DNA of 64,000 nt from Clavaria fumosa (GCA_951802425.1 OX637802.1:1240001-1304000); one strand, 5' to 3'. Shown: positions 40,790 to 52,567, numbered from the stretch's first letter. Notes: generated from the sequence alone by a model not told the origin. A program made the numbers and translations.

Positions 40790-41645
40790 ATTATGAGACC
40801 CGGCCTCTGAGTGCATAAATTGTCGATATCTCAAGAACTACTGCTCAGATTGCTTCGCGGTTTAAATCATCGGATTCTACACCCTCGATTACCCCAGGAG
40901 ACGGACTTATAGGTCACTAGCAGTGTGGATTGGCTCGCAGTGTGCCTGACTTCATCTGAAACATCCACCTCCTATTTGCACCACATCTCATATCTCCATA
41001 TCCTGTGGACGGATTTGTCCCAAATTTCGTCAGACAACTCGACTCGACCCAATCCATTGCCATACCAGGTTTCAGACCGATCCGCCAACTCGTTCCCGAG
41101 ATCTCGCACCCTGCCTATTTCGCTTCTGAGACCCTATCACAACTTTGCCCATATCTCAGTAACCGTTGCTCGGATACAGTCCATCCTCTGAAGTCCAGGT
41201 CTACCCTAGCTCTTCTACAGGAGCGCCACCTTTCAGACGATTCGCACCAGCCGTTCGCCCGCAATCGCGATTTCGCATTTTGCCTCACAGACACCTCCCT
41301 GTGACAAAATTCATTATATCTCAACAGCGTCTTATTGTACCCATTTGCCACTTAGGGTGCCCATATTACCCATCGACGCCCATCAGCTCCCCAAGTTCGC
41401 AGTAAATCGCATCAGTCGTTCCCTCGCAATCGCCATTTTCGTCGTTGCCATTCGACTCCACCCATTTCGAATTTTCATCATATCTCACTCAGGGCCACAG
41501 CTATCACCAAGCACTTTGGCCCATCAATAGAGGTCCTATAGCCCCACCAGCCCACGGAGTTCGCGCAAAATCGCACAGCCCCTTCACTCGTTATTGCGAT
41601 TTCCGTCACCCCTCTATTTCGCATTTTTAGTACTTTGTTGGAGAG
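40790..41645 (+). other. Copia-G leader with primer-binding site
   Basis: 856 bp without a convincing gene. The first 12 nt (GATTATGAGACC) are identical to those after the Copia-H LTR (46815) and, reversed, beside the TRIM-T LTR (45355-45366). The word is the complement of an anticodon-arm sequence GGTCTCATAATC with CAT, so priming by a tRNA-Met fragment, as in Copia and Ty5, is plausible. The rest is pyrimidine-rich. Confidence 0.7.
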
Positions 41646-44600
41646 ATGTCTGGTTCTATCCCAGATTTTCCTAAGCTGTCTGACAGCAATTATAAGGAGT
41701 GGAAGACTAATATGAAGTCTTCCCTCCAGGCTCTTGGAGTGTGGAGAGTGGTTACTGGAGAGAGGACTAGGCCTAGTCCAGAGTCTGGAGACTTGGACAA
41801 GTTCTTGCAGGACTTTGACAAGGCTGCTGGGTGGTTAAAGATGAGGGTTGAGATGAGCCAAATGGCACATTTTGAGGGGTTTGAGGATGATCCCAAGGAG
41901 ATTTGGGATAGGTTGGGTGCTGCCCATGTCTCCAAGAAGCCAGCACTTCGCTTCAATGCCTATGCTGAGCTCTTCTCCATCACAAAGGAGAAGGAGGAGA
42001 CTTTGACTGGGCTGATGGGAAGGATTGAGACTGCCATGCAGGCCATTTGCTCTTTGAGGCCTGACAGCTTTACTGTGGCAGAGTTGGATGATGAATTGCA
42101 GGCCATGGCAATGATTCATGCCTTTCCAGCCGAGTACCAGGCCTTTTGCTCATCCCTCATGCTCCTGGAAAAGATTGATAAGAGGACCCTCCAGGAGGCT
42201 TTCAAAAATGAGGAGATCCAGTGCCAGCAGGCTGAGAATGCCTCCCCTGCTTCTCCTGCTCGTGCCCTTGCTACCTCTGCCTCTGCCTCCACCTTTCAGG
42301 CAAAGCAGAACACTCCCAGACCTCGTCCTGTGTATAACTGCAATTTCTGTGGACGGGTTGGACACACCATGGACAGGTGCAGGCACTTTGCTGCTGCTAG
42401 ATTGAAGGCACAGGGACAGGGTATGAGTGGACAGGGGATGAGTGGAAAGACTGGGAATTCTGGAGAGCAAGCTGCTCCAGCTCAGGAGTTTGCAGGGAAT
42501 GCAAGTCTTCGCTCCCTTGAATGTTTGGCAAAGACTGACTTGGAATGGACTGCAGACTCAGGTGCTTCAGCTCACATGACTCCAAATAGGGATCTTGTCC
42601 ATGAATATTCGCCCTATTGTGTTCCTATTTGTTTGGCTGATGGAAATGTGATCTATTCAAAGGGAGTAGGTGTGGTGCACTTCATACCTGATGTGGGAGG
42701 TAAGGATGCAAAGATGGTGACATTTACTCATGTCCTGCATGTTCCAGACCTTGATAGCAGCCTCCTGTCCATCCTATACCTCACCCACCACTGCCACTAT
42801 GTTGTGTCCATTGATTCTTTGTTCCTATACTTTGGACAAAATGGCCAAATCAAGTTTACTGCTTCTATTCATCTTAACAACAATGCCTCTCTGAATGGCA
42901 GAACAGAGGCAGTGAGAGAGCAAGCCCACTTGTCAGCAACCTCTCCTATGGATTATGCTCCGCGGCACTGTCGTTTGGCCCATCAACACATGGATGGAGT
43001 GCTAAGAATGGCCAGGGATTCTTTGGTGACTGGACTTAAGCTACAGTCCAAGTCTTTGCCAACTGGCTTTTGTGAGCCATGCCTAGCTGGAAAGATGCAT
43101 GCTAATCCATTCCCTTTGTCTCAGCACAGAGCAACTGAACTTTTGGAACTAGTGCATTCTGATGTTCATGGTCCATTGAGTGTTAGGACACACTCTGGAT
43201 ATCGTTATTGGGTGACCTTTATTGATGATGCTTCAAGGTTCTGGGTGGTGTATTTGCTAAAAGCAAAGAGTGAGGTGTTTACTGCATACAAGCAATTTCA
43301 AGCTTATGCAGAGAGATATTTGGGATGCAAGGTCAGGACAATTAGAGATGACAAAGGGGGGGAGTACATGTCCAATGCCTTTCTACATGACACTTTGGCT
43401 GAAGGTGTGCAGAGACAGCACACAACCAGAAATCGTCCTCAGCAGAATGGAGTAGCAGAGCGAGCCAACTGCACCATACAGGATGGAATAACTACCCTCC
43501 TGCAGGAGTCTGGATTACCTGTGCAATTCTGGGGAGAGGCACTTGCAGCCTTTGTGCATGTGAGAAATAGATGTGCCACTTCAACTCTGAATGGTACAAC
43601 ACCATACACTCTTTGGCACAAGAAGAAACCAGAGGTGTCCCATTTGAGAGTTTGGGGTTGCCAGGCATATGTGCACATACAGAAGGACAAGAGGCCACTT
43701 CTTGGTTCACATATGGAGAAGTGCATCTTCATTGGTTATCCAGAGGGGTACAAGGGTTGGAAGTTCTATAACCCTACCACCAAGAAAATGGTGATCAGTG
43801 AGAGGGCTGAGTTTGATGAACATCACTTCCCTCACAAGAGACATCACCAGCAGGACAGTTTGCCAAGGGTAACCAAACCTCCAGTCCCCAAACCAGTCTC
43901 TGACTATATGCAAGTAATGGATGAGCCTGATTTGGATGCACAAGCTAATCCTATGGCAACCCCTGAGATGAGAGAGGACTCTCCAGCTCCTGAGGTTCAC
44001 CCTCCTAGTCCACCACTTGCTCTGAGAAGAGAGCCTCATCTCAGGAGACCTCCTGGTGAATGGTGGAAAGTTAGACCTTCACCTGAACCCATGACTGAGG
44101 AGATTTCACTTTCAGGAGATGAGATGAACTTAAGGGAGAATGATGAGGAGGAGGAGGTGGTTGAATTTGCTGGTCTTGCTTCTGGAGCAGACCCACACAA
44201 CTATGCACAGGCAATGAAATGTCCTGATGCTCATCTTTGGCAGAAGGCATGTGAGGAAGAGTACCAAATGCATTTAGAGAATGGTACTTGGGAATTGGTG
44301 AAGTTGCCTCCTGGAAGGAAGGCCATTGGATCTGGATGGGTGTTTAAGGTAAAGAGGAAGGCAGATGGAAGCATTGAAAGATATAAGGCTCATTTTGTGG
44401 CCAAGGGATTTAGCCAGTGACCTGGACTGGATTACACTGAAGTCTTTGCTCCTACCAGTCGTGCTCCTGCTATCAGACTCATCTTGGCACTGGCAGCAAT
44501 TGAGGATATGCACTTGCACACTGTGGACATTTCTCATGCTTTTGTGAATGGGAAGTTGGATGAGGAAATCTATATGGAGCAACCTCAGGGATTTGTTCAA

Positions 44601-44936
44601 CCTGGCTATGTGTGCAAACTCCATCGCTCCCTCTATGGCCTGAAGCAAGCTTCAAGAGTCTGGAATAAGACTCTTCATGCTGTATTCTCAAAGATGGGAT
44701 TTAAGAGATCAGAGTCAGACCATGGCATCTATGTCTTTGTGAAGGATGATGTTCGCATTTTTGTGCCTGTCTGGGTGGATGACATTACATTTGCATCAAA
44801 ATCTCAGTCATCCATCAATTCATGCATTCAGGAGTTGGGGAAACAATTTGATCTGAGGAATTTGGGTCCCACCACTTATCTGTTGGGGATAGAAATTAAG
44901 AGAGATTATGCAAATCACTCAATTTCACTGTCCCAA
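41646..44936 (+). CDS. gag-pol: Copia-G Gag-Pol: Gag, protease, integrase, RT (stop at 44418; cut by TRIM-T1)
   Basis: ATG 41646 (MSGSIPDFPKLSDSNYKEW) opens Gag with the helical UBN2-like region. The knuckle CNFCGRVGHTMDRC is near 42340 and the protease motif WTADSGASAHMT near 42547. Integrase has an HHCC finger (HRLAHQH...CEPC) and DDE residues in SDVHGPL, IRDDKGGEY and NGVAERANC. RT starts NGTWELVKLPP at 44281. TGA at 44418-44420 (FSQ*PGLDY) interrupts; the G' copy (AGG) and the deleted copy both encode Arg here. RT continues in frame through YGLKQASRVWN and the active site VWVDDITFAS near 44772, then is cut at 44936 by TRIM-T1. The active-site residue before VDD is Trp rather than the usual Tyr. 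One stop plus insertion make it non-functional. Confidence 0.93.
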
Positions 44937-45156
44937 TGTTAAGTAAGAAAAGTGACCACACAGGGAATTGAACCCAGGACCTCCCAGATATTCATGACGG
45001 GTGCTCTTAACCACTGAGCTATATGGTCTGATCCAATAGGAAGTTGGGTGTTGGTTAAGTACCCAAGTTCAGTGAACTGGTGCCTCCTCCTCCTAAGCCC
45101 AACCCACCCAATTGAGGGGCACCCTGAACTGTTGGTTGACACATTACAACCTAACA
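44937..45156 (-). repeat. TRIM-T1 3' LTR
   Basis: 220 bp, identical by eye to 45367-45586. It contains the tRNA-like domain at 44953-45028. Confidence 0.93.
44953..45028 (-). tRNA. tRNA-like domain in TRIM-T1 3' LTR (Pol III A and B boxes)
   Basis: Minus strand: 7-bp acceptor stem GACCATA / TGTGGTC (one G-T pair) and D-arm GCTC...GAGC with A box TAGCTCAGTGG. The T-arm has B box GGTTCAATTCC (one T-T mismatch in its stem). Four T's follow at once (44948-44951 on the other strand), a Pol III stop signal. The anticodon arm is poorly paired, with two extra bases relative to the 53069 copy, so a working tRNA is unlikely. No CCA is encoded. Confidence 0.65.
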
Positions 45157-45366
45157 CTTCCCCCTAATGTGGCAAGTCACATGACAAATGCCTGCGGAGG
45201 TCATGTGGAATATATGTCTCACATGACAGAACTCAGCTACAGGCCATGTGAAGGAAGGTCATGTGAATCAAAGTCACATGACAACACAACCTTCACAAGG
45301 TCACATGACTTCAGGCACCTTTCTTACATCAGCAGACATGGGCCTTAAGCACCGGGTCTCATAATC

Positions 45367-45586
45367 TGTTAAGTAAGAAAAGTGACCACACAGGGAATTG
45401 AACCCAGGACCTCCCAGATATTCATGACGGGTGCTCTTAACCACTGAGCTATATGGTCTGATCCAATAGGAAGTTGGGTGTTGGTTAAGTACCCAAGTTC
45501 AGTGAACTGGTGCCTCCTCCTCCTAAGCCCAACCCACCCAATTGAGGGGCACCCTGAACTGTTGGTTGACACATTACAACCTAACA
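45367..45586 (-). repeat. TRIM-T1 5' LTR
   Basis: 220 bp. On the minus strand the primer-binding site GATTATGAGACCC follows with no gap. It contains the tRNA-like domain at 45383-45458. Confidence 0.93.
45383..45458 (-). tRNA. tRNA-like domain in TRIM-T1 5' LTR
   Basis: Sequence identical to 44953-45028: acceptor stem, A box, B box and downstream TTTT are all preserved. In the 5' LTR, Pol III initiation at this site would end within the LTR at the T-run, unless the run is read through. Confidence 0.65.
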
Positions 45587-45591
45587 CCCAA

Positions 45592-46530
45592 AAGCAGTAC
45601 ATCTTAGATGTGTTGGAAAGATTCAAGATGTCTGACTGTTGTCCTGTTTCCACACCCATTGACCCTGGATTGCGATTGGAAAAGGACATGAGTGCCACTC
45701 ATAAGAGACATCACCAGCAGGACAGTTTGCCAAGGGTAACCAACACTCCAGTCACTGGGCCAGTCTCTGAGTATATCCAAGTAATGGATGAGCATGATTT
45801 GGATGCACATGGTAATCCTATGGCAATCCCTCAAGTGAGAGAGGAGTCTCCAGTTCCTGAGGTTTGCACTCCCAGTCCACCACTTGCTCTGAGACAAGAG
45901 CCTCATCTCAGGAGGCCTCCTGGTGAATGGTGGAAAGTTAGACCTGAACCTGAACCCATGGTTGAGGGGACTTCTTCACCTTCAGGAGATGAGCTGAACC
46001 TAGGAGAGAATGAGGAGGAGGAGGAAGTGGTTGAATTTGCTGGTCTTGCTTCTGGAGCAGACCCATACAACTATGCACAGGCAATGAAATGTCCTGATGC
46101 TCATCTTTGGCAGAAGGCATGTGAAGAAGAGTACCAAATGCATTTAGAGAATGGTACTTGGGAATTGGTGAAGTTGCCTCCTGGAAGGAAGGCCATTGGA
46201 TCAGGATGCGTGTTTAAGGTGAAAAGGAAGGCAAATGGGAGCATTGAGAGATATAAGGCTTGTTTTGTGGCCAAGGGATATAGCCAGAGGCCTGGACTGG
46301 TTTACACTGAAGTGTTTGCTCCTACCAGTCGTGCTCCTGCTATCAGGCTTATCTTGGCACTGGCAGCCATTGAGGACATGCATTTGCATACTGTGGACAT
46401 ATCTCATGCTTTTGTGAATGGGAAGTTGGATGAAGAGATCTACATGAAGCAACCACAGGGATTTGTGCAACCTGGTTATGTGTGCAGGCTAAATTGCTCC
46501 CTCTATGGCTTGAAGCAGGCATCAAGGGTT
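45592..46530 (+). pseudogene. Copia-G RT end fused in frame to Copia-G' integrase C-terminus and RT
   Basis: After the TRIM-T1 TSD the RT continues (KQYILDVLERFKMSDC, then DPGLRLEKDMSA). At about 45699 it switches without frame loss to the integrase-tail sequence KRHHQQDSLPRV, the linker, and RT (NGTWELVKLPP...YGLKQASRV). Linker residues differ from the first copy (EHDLDAHGNPMAIP against EPDLDAQANPMATP), so G' is a distinct copy, not a perfect duplication. It is cut at 46530 by Copia-H and resumes at 52568 (WNKTL). Confidence 0.9.
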
Positions 46531-46814
46531 TGTTGAGTTCTGTGATGATGAGGAACTCTGTTTACATAATAGATACCTATTCTGGACATTGTTTACCTCT
46601 ATTTGGCCAAAAAGCGGCTGAAGACCTGTGTCAGAGGCAATCAGTAGAGTTATCTCTTACTGAGTGCCTCTGGCCCAGGTATGTCATGTTTTGTACATTC
46701 CTATGCCTTGAATACATCTCTTACTGAGTGCCTCTGGCCCAGCTAACACTTTGTTAGCTTCTGGTGACCCTCCCTGGGCACCATCTCGAGGTTTTGGCCT
46801 ATCTGGCCTTCTCA
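46531..46814 (+). repeat. Copia-H 5' LTR
   Basis: 284 bp. It contains CTTACTGAGTGCCTCTGGCCCAG-type copies at about 46656 and 46720, separated by a segment beginning GTATGTCATG. Confidence 0.95.
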
Positions 46815-47967
46815 GATTATGAGACCTGGCTTCTAGGCCACTCTGATCAATTATCTGACCTCACCAATCGGTTCTGCACCCTCAAAAACCCCATATTCAC
46901 CCACCTGGACCTCCTGGATCACTTTAGATCACTTGGATCAACCACTTTTCGGTGTAGGGGTACATTTCGGTGCAATATCTCGACTTCTACGAAGTAAACC
47001 CCACTACTATTTGTATTCACCGCACTCGCCTTGTCTGGGAGAACAATTCCGCTCCCTTCGACATCTCGATCCGACCAGCCGTTCGCGCTCTACATCGATT
47101 TTCGCGATTTCGACAAAATCCCTTATATCCCACTATCCACTGTGCTGCTGCGGACGTTTCCCACAGCAATCTGGTGCGCCTCGACGAGCTCCTTCAGCTC
47201 ATATTATTCCTGAATTCATCCGACCTACCATTCCGGAGTTATTCGCTTTTTTCGACTTTCCAACCTCTATTTTGGACCCCTCAGCATTTTGAGCATATCT
47301 TGCTCATTTCCCATCGCCATCAGTTCGCCTAAGGCTCATTCTCTTCGCAAGAAGCTGTTCTACCACCCCACACCTTTTTATAAGGTTATCGCGTCCCCTT
47401 CGACCGCTATCGTGCGCGCAAGAATCGCCTCATTGACCAAATTTCTGGTCTACCTTCCTGGTACCTGGACGGTGAAGACAATCCGTATCGCGTGTGCAAA
47501 ATTCACCCCATTGACCACCTCTCTCTGCTGGTCTTTCAACTCTGCTTCTGGGTAACACCCAATTCGTCCTTCCATCATCTTCTGTTGGGTTTAACTGTTA
47601 GTACAGTTGGACATTGGTCTACTGAAGAGCGACTAGAACAAGGTGATGTACAGTGAAGTGCTACCTCCCCGGGCCTCGTTTTGAGTGTTACCCCGGTTGC
47701 CTTTGCACCTCTCTCTGTACGCAGTGTGTAGGGAGATTGGGCTGGTGGGTTTACAGTTGCCTCCCCTTCCATTTGGAAGTTGCTCCACTATCAACTACCA
47801 CTGCTAACACCAATTTCGTCAATCTGAGAGTGGACTGGTGTTTGATTAGAAACCAGGCCTGACGTTCAACCTCATAGTACCAGGAACCTGTCCACGTGCT
47901 CCCATACCCACATATTTCGCTTTTTTCACCCATTTTTCATTTCCTACCACCATCTATCACAACCATC
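46815..47967 (+). other. Copia-H leader
   Basis: 1.15 kb between the 5' LTR and the gag ATG. It starts with the GATTATGAGACC primer-binding word. I see no supported gene; short frames (for example 46933-47292) lack motifs. It is pyrimidine-rich, like the Copia-G leader. Confidence 0.7.
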
Positions 47968-50900
47968 ATGTCTTCTGACAACAAAAACACCTTCCCCTGT
48001 CTTAACAACACCAACTGGGGACAATGGGCTGACAATATGGAAGCCTATCTCAGCACCAAGGAACTGTGGGAGTATGTGGATGGCTCTTGTGTGCAACCAA
48101 GCCTTGTGGACCCTACCACACCCTCTTTAGAGGAGAAGAAGGAGCTGAGTGATTGGAGAAGGAAGTCTGCTAGGGCTTCTGGGGAGATCTGGCTTGGTTT
48201 AGAGGATAGTCAGAAGGTCCATGTTAAGGATCTCAAGGGTGACCCTGTTGCCATGTGGAAAAAGCTAGAGTCTGTGCACCTCCAAAAATGTCCTGGAGCC
48301 TGTTTCAATGCCTATGATGCCCTCTTCAACATCAGAAAAGAAGAGAATGAGAGTTTACCTTCTCTCATGGCTAGGGCAGATAAGGCACTCCAGGATGTTA
48401 AGGCACTTAGACCTTCCACATTCACCCTTGCAGACTTGGACCAGGAGCTGCTCTGTATGACTCTCATCAGAGCTTTGCCTGCAGAGTACAACAACTTTGC
48501 ATCATCCTTGCTTCTTATTGACTCCCTGGACCTTGCCAAGCTCCAGTCTGCCTTTCAAAATGAAGAGAGCCAATGTCTTGCCCGTGGCCTTGCCAATCCT
48601 GCCCTTGCCATGCCTGCCTCTGCTTTGCAGAAACCAGCTTCCCACCTGTCCTGCCTCTTCTGTGGCATTCCTGGCCATGCTGAGGACAACTGCTTCAGAA
48701 AGCAATCTGCTTCTGTGCAGGCCAAACAGGAGGTTGCAGAGAGGAGGAAAAAGGGCAAGAAGGACAGACCCAGGCAGCAAATTGCCAGAGAAGCAACTCA
48801 GGACACTCCTGTACAACAAGGCAATTCTGCCTGTGTTGAGTTTGCTGGCCATGCAAGTGCTCTCACTTTCTCTAATCATGCTCTTTGGCTGAAATCTCCT
48901 GCTTGCAATCAATGGAATACTGACACAGGTGCCACATCACACATGACCCCCCATCATCATGGTTTCGTTCATACATCCCACATGTGGTTGCAATTCAACT
49001 TGCTGACCACTCTATTGTCTACTCTGCAGGCTTGGGATCAGTTGAATTCCAGCCTGTTGTGAATGGGATAAAGATGTGCCCTGTTGTGTTCCATGATTGT
49101 TTGCATGTACCAGACTTGGGCAGCAATTTGCTGTCTCTGTTCCACCTTACTAGATCAAAGGGATACTCTGTGTCCATAGAGAAAAATCTAGTCTCTTTCT
49201 TTCATGGTGGTCAGATGGCTTTTACAGCCACAGTCAACATGCATAATGTTGGGTACCTTGATGGTCATGCCATAGTGCCCAACCAAGCAGAAAGTGCCAA
49301 GGCTGCCAGCACCTGTCCCATGGACCTCTCTCTGTGGCATCAGCGATGTTCTCATCTTAACATTGCTGACCTCAAGCTTATGCACCTCCACAAGATTGTC
49401 TCAGGGATGACTATCCACTCTCAGAGTGCCCCTGACCCAATCTGTGAGCCTTGCATCCTTGGGAAGCAACATTGTCATGACATTCCCAAGACTGCCACAT
49501 CCAGGCAGTCCAGGCTTCTTGGACTTGTTCACTCTGATGTGAAGGGCCCTCTTCCTGTAGCTAGCAGGGAGGGGTATCGCTATTGGCAGACCTTCATTGA
49601 TGACAAGTCCAGATACCTGATTGTTGCTTTCCTGAGGCGCAAAAGTGAGGCTCTCAATGCCTTCAAGCAGTACAAGGCATTGGTGGAGAACCAGCTTGAT
49701 TGCCACATCAAGATGTCCAGGGATGACAAAGGAGGGGAGTATATCTCCAAGGAGTTCAATGAGTTCTGCACAGACCATGGTATTATGTGCCAGCACACCA
49801 AGCCTAACGAGCCCCACCAGAACGGAGTTGCAGAGCAGTCAAATAGAGACATTGCTGCCTCCACCACTGCACTCCTGGTTCAGGCCAAACTCCCTCCCTC
49901 CTTCTGGCCCCTTGCTGTTGCAGCCTATGTGCACACCAGGAACAGGACTCCATCTGCTGCCCTTCAGGGGGACACCCCTTACCATATTTGGACAGGGAAG
50001 AAGCCAGCTGGTGCACAAAGAAAAGAGGAAAGCTTTGCAACCTCACTCCAAGAAATGCATCTTTGTTGGCTACCCTGAAGGTGTCAAAGCATGGAAGTTC
50101 TGGGATCCTGTCAGCAAGCAGATTATCATCAGTAGCCATGCAGCCTTTGATGAATGATGTTTCCCTGGCACTTACTCTGGTCCTATTCAGCTTGCCTCTG
50201 ATTCCCTCCCTCCTGTGGTTGGCCCACCCTCTCCTAAGTCTGTGGTGGTGCTCCATCAAGGGGGTGATGAGGATGAGCAGGACTATAATGTACCACCTCC
50301 ACCAGTGCCCATGGCTGCTCAAAATGATGGTTCTGCTACTGTGCCTATTGAGCCAGCTCCTGCCCTAGCTCCTGCACCCTCAAGACGCTTGAATCCACCC
50401 AGAATGGCTCGTCCTAAGGGCTCCCTCAATGAGAATGTCCTCCATGGTCATCAGAAGTCTCCCACTCCTCCTCCTCAGCTACCTTCTTCTTCTCCTGCTA
50501 GCAGTGATGATGAGCTTCTGCTCACTGCTCCCATGGTCTCTGAACAGGAGCATGCTGATCTGGTCATGACTGGTCTCCAGTATCTTATGCATGATCAGAC
50601 ACATGATTTCCTTACCATGGATCAGGCTTGGGAGTTTGCACTCCAGTCTGTTGAGCATGCATTCAAAACTGCTTCACATGATGGAGAGCCTAGTTCTTAC
50701 CATGAGGCTATGCAGAGAACTGCAGAGGAGAGAAATCTGTGGCACAAGGCTGCTGTAGATGAAATCCAGGCCTTGGTGGACAATGGGACCTTTGAGCTTG
50801 TTAAGCTGCCCCCAGGGCAAAAGGCTATAGGCAGCCGATGGGTGTTCAAGGTCAAGAGAAATGCAGATGGGTCTGTGGAGCGCTACAAAGGTCGTGTAGT

Positions 50901-52254
50901 TGCCAAGGGCTTCTCTCAGTGCCCAGGCTTCGATTTCACTGAAACCTTTGCTCCCACTCCCAAATGGGCTGCTCTCAGAGCCATTCTGGCACTGGCTGCT
51001 TTTGAGGACCTCCACCTTGAGAGTGTTGATATCTCCTCTGCATTCTTGAATGGAGATCTCAAGGAGGATGTCTTCATGCATCAGCCAGAGGGCTTTGTGG
51101 AGAAGGGCAAAGACTGGGTGTGGCATCTCAAGAAGTCTATCTATGGCTTAAAGCAGGCTGGGAGATGCTGGCACCAAAAGCTCAATCAGGTCCTTGAGAG
51201 CATGGGCTTCAAGAGGATCACTTGTGAGCACAGCATCTGGGTGTACCAGCAGGGAGATGCAAGGGTCATTGTCCCAGTCTTTATAGATGACATGACCATT
51301 GCTGCTAAGTCTATGGAGACCATTGAGGAGATTAAGTCTGGTCTTAGGAAGCACTTCAAGCTTTGAGATCTAGGACCTACCTCATGGCTGCTGGGTGTGG
51401 AAATATCCAGAGACCACCCCAAGCACTCCATTACACTCTCCCAAAACCAATACATCCATACCCTGCTTGAATGCTTTGGACTGTCTGAGTGCACACCTGT
51501 CTCAACTCCCCTAGACCCTGGGACCAAGCTCAGTGCCTCTATGTCACCCACCACACCTGAGGAGACTGAGGAGATGTGCTCTGTGCCATACCTCCAGGCT
51601 GTGGGCTCCCTCATGTACCTGGCTGTTGCCACTCATCCAGATATTGCCTATGCAGTGGGTGTTCTTGCAAGGTTTAGTAAGAACCCTGGTCTGGCTCATT
51701 GGAAGGCAGTGAAGCACCTGTTTCGCTACCTGAAAGGGACTATGGATCTGAAGCTTACCTATGCACCAGATCCTAGTTCACCTGAGCTGTTCACTACATT
51801 CAGTGATGCAGACCATGCAGGCAATCCTGACAATGGCAGGTCTACTGGGGGCTATGTGGTGAAGATGGGCACTGGAGCTATCAGCTGGTCCAGCAGACTA
51901 AAGGGGATTGTTGCACTCTCTACCACAGAGGCAGAATATGTTGCTGCCACATCTGCTGGTCAAGAGATCCTCTGGTTGTGCAACCTGTTCCAGGAGATGG
52001 GATACCCTGTCTCAGGCTCATCCACCCTGTTGCTTGATAGTGCATCTGCCCTTGCTGTTGCTAAGAATCCTGAACATCATGGCAGGATGAAGCACCTGGA
52101 TTTGCACTTTTATTGGCTCAGAGATGAAGTTGATAAGGGAGCCATATCTCTGAAACATGTTGGGACTGCAGCTATGGCAGCAGACATCTTGACCAAGGCT
52201 CTTGGCAGAGTCAAGGTCATGGAGATGCTGGAGATGCTTGGATTGAAAAGATGA
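47968..52254 (+). pseudogene. gag-pol: Copia-H gag-pol: Gag, protease, integrase, RT, RNase H (four lesions)
   Basis: The start at ATG 47968 (MSSDNKNTFPCLNNTNW) suits a Copia Gag better than the upstream in-frame 47896. Knuckle CLFCGIPGHAEDNC near 48655; protease WNTDTGATSHMTP near 48912; integrase HQRCSH...CEPC finger and DDE in HSDVKGPL, SRDDKGGEY and NGVAEQSNR; RT NGTFELVKLPP near 50787, YGLKQAGRCWHQ and the active site VFIDDMTIAA near 51277; RNase H SDADHAGNPDN near 51800 and ADILTKALGR at the end. Lesions: frameshifts near 48970 and 50015 (they compensate each other), TGA at 50155-50157 (FDE*CFPG) and TGA at 51364-51366 (HFKL*DLG). Both stops fit CGA to TGA. Confidence 0.94.
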
Positions 52255-52278
52255 GAGAGTTGCCTCATCAAGGGGGTG

Positions 52279-52562
52279 TGTTGAGTTCTGTGATGATGAG
52301 GAACTCTGTTTACATAATAGATACCTATTCTGGACATTGTTTACCTCTATTTGGCCAAAAAGCGGCTGAAGACCTGTGTCAGAGGCAATCAGTAGAGTTA
52401 TCTCTTACTGAGTGCCTCTGGCCCAGGTATGTCATGTTTTGTACATTCCTATGCCTTGAATACATCTCTTACTGAGTGCCTCTGGCCCAGCTAACACTTT
52501 GTTAGCTTCTGGTGACCCTCCCTGGGCACCATCTCGAGGTTTTGGCCTATCTGGCCTTCTCA
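52279..52562 (+). repeat. Copia-H 3' LTR
   Basis: 284 bp, identical by eye to 46531-46814, followed by TSD gggtt. Confidence 0.95.
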
Positions 52563-52567
52563 GGGTT

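Larger units (their letters stand above)
44937..45586 (-). mobile_element. TRIM-T copy 1: 650-bp miniature LTR element with tRNA-like sequence in each LTR
   Basis: Two 220-bp LTRs (44937-45156, 45367-45586), identical by eye, read TGTTAGGTTG...CTTAACA on the minus strand. A perfect TSD cccaa lies at 44932-44936 and 45587-45591. The 210-bp interior has the primer-binding site GATTATGAGACCCGG next to the 5' LTR (45366 leftward) and the purine tract TTAGGGGGAAG next to the 3' LTR (45157-45167). There is no coding capacity. The interior is rich in CACATGAC / GTCATGTG words. It is inserted in the Copia-G RT gene. Identical LTRs indicate very recent movement. Confidence 0.93.
46531..52562 (+). mobile_element. 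Copia-H: full-length Ty1/Copia element (6.0 kb)
   Basis: 284-bp LTRs at 46531-46814 and 52279-52562, TGTTGAGTTCTG...GGCCTTCTCA, appear identical. The perfect TSD gggtt lies at 46526-46530 and 52563-52567. The primer-binding site GATTATGAGACCTGG is at 46815 and the purine tract ATCAAGGGGGTG just before 52279. It is inserted in Copia-G' RT. The gag-pol region has two frameshifts and two stops. Confidence 0.95.
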
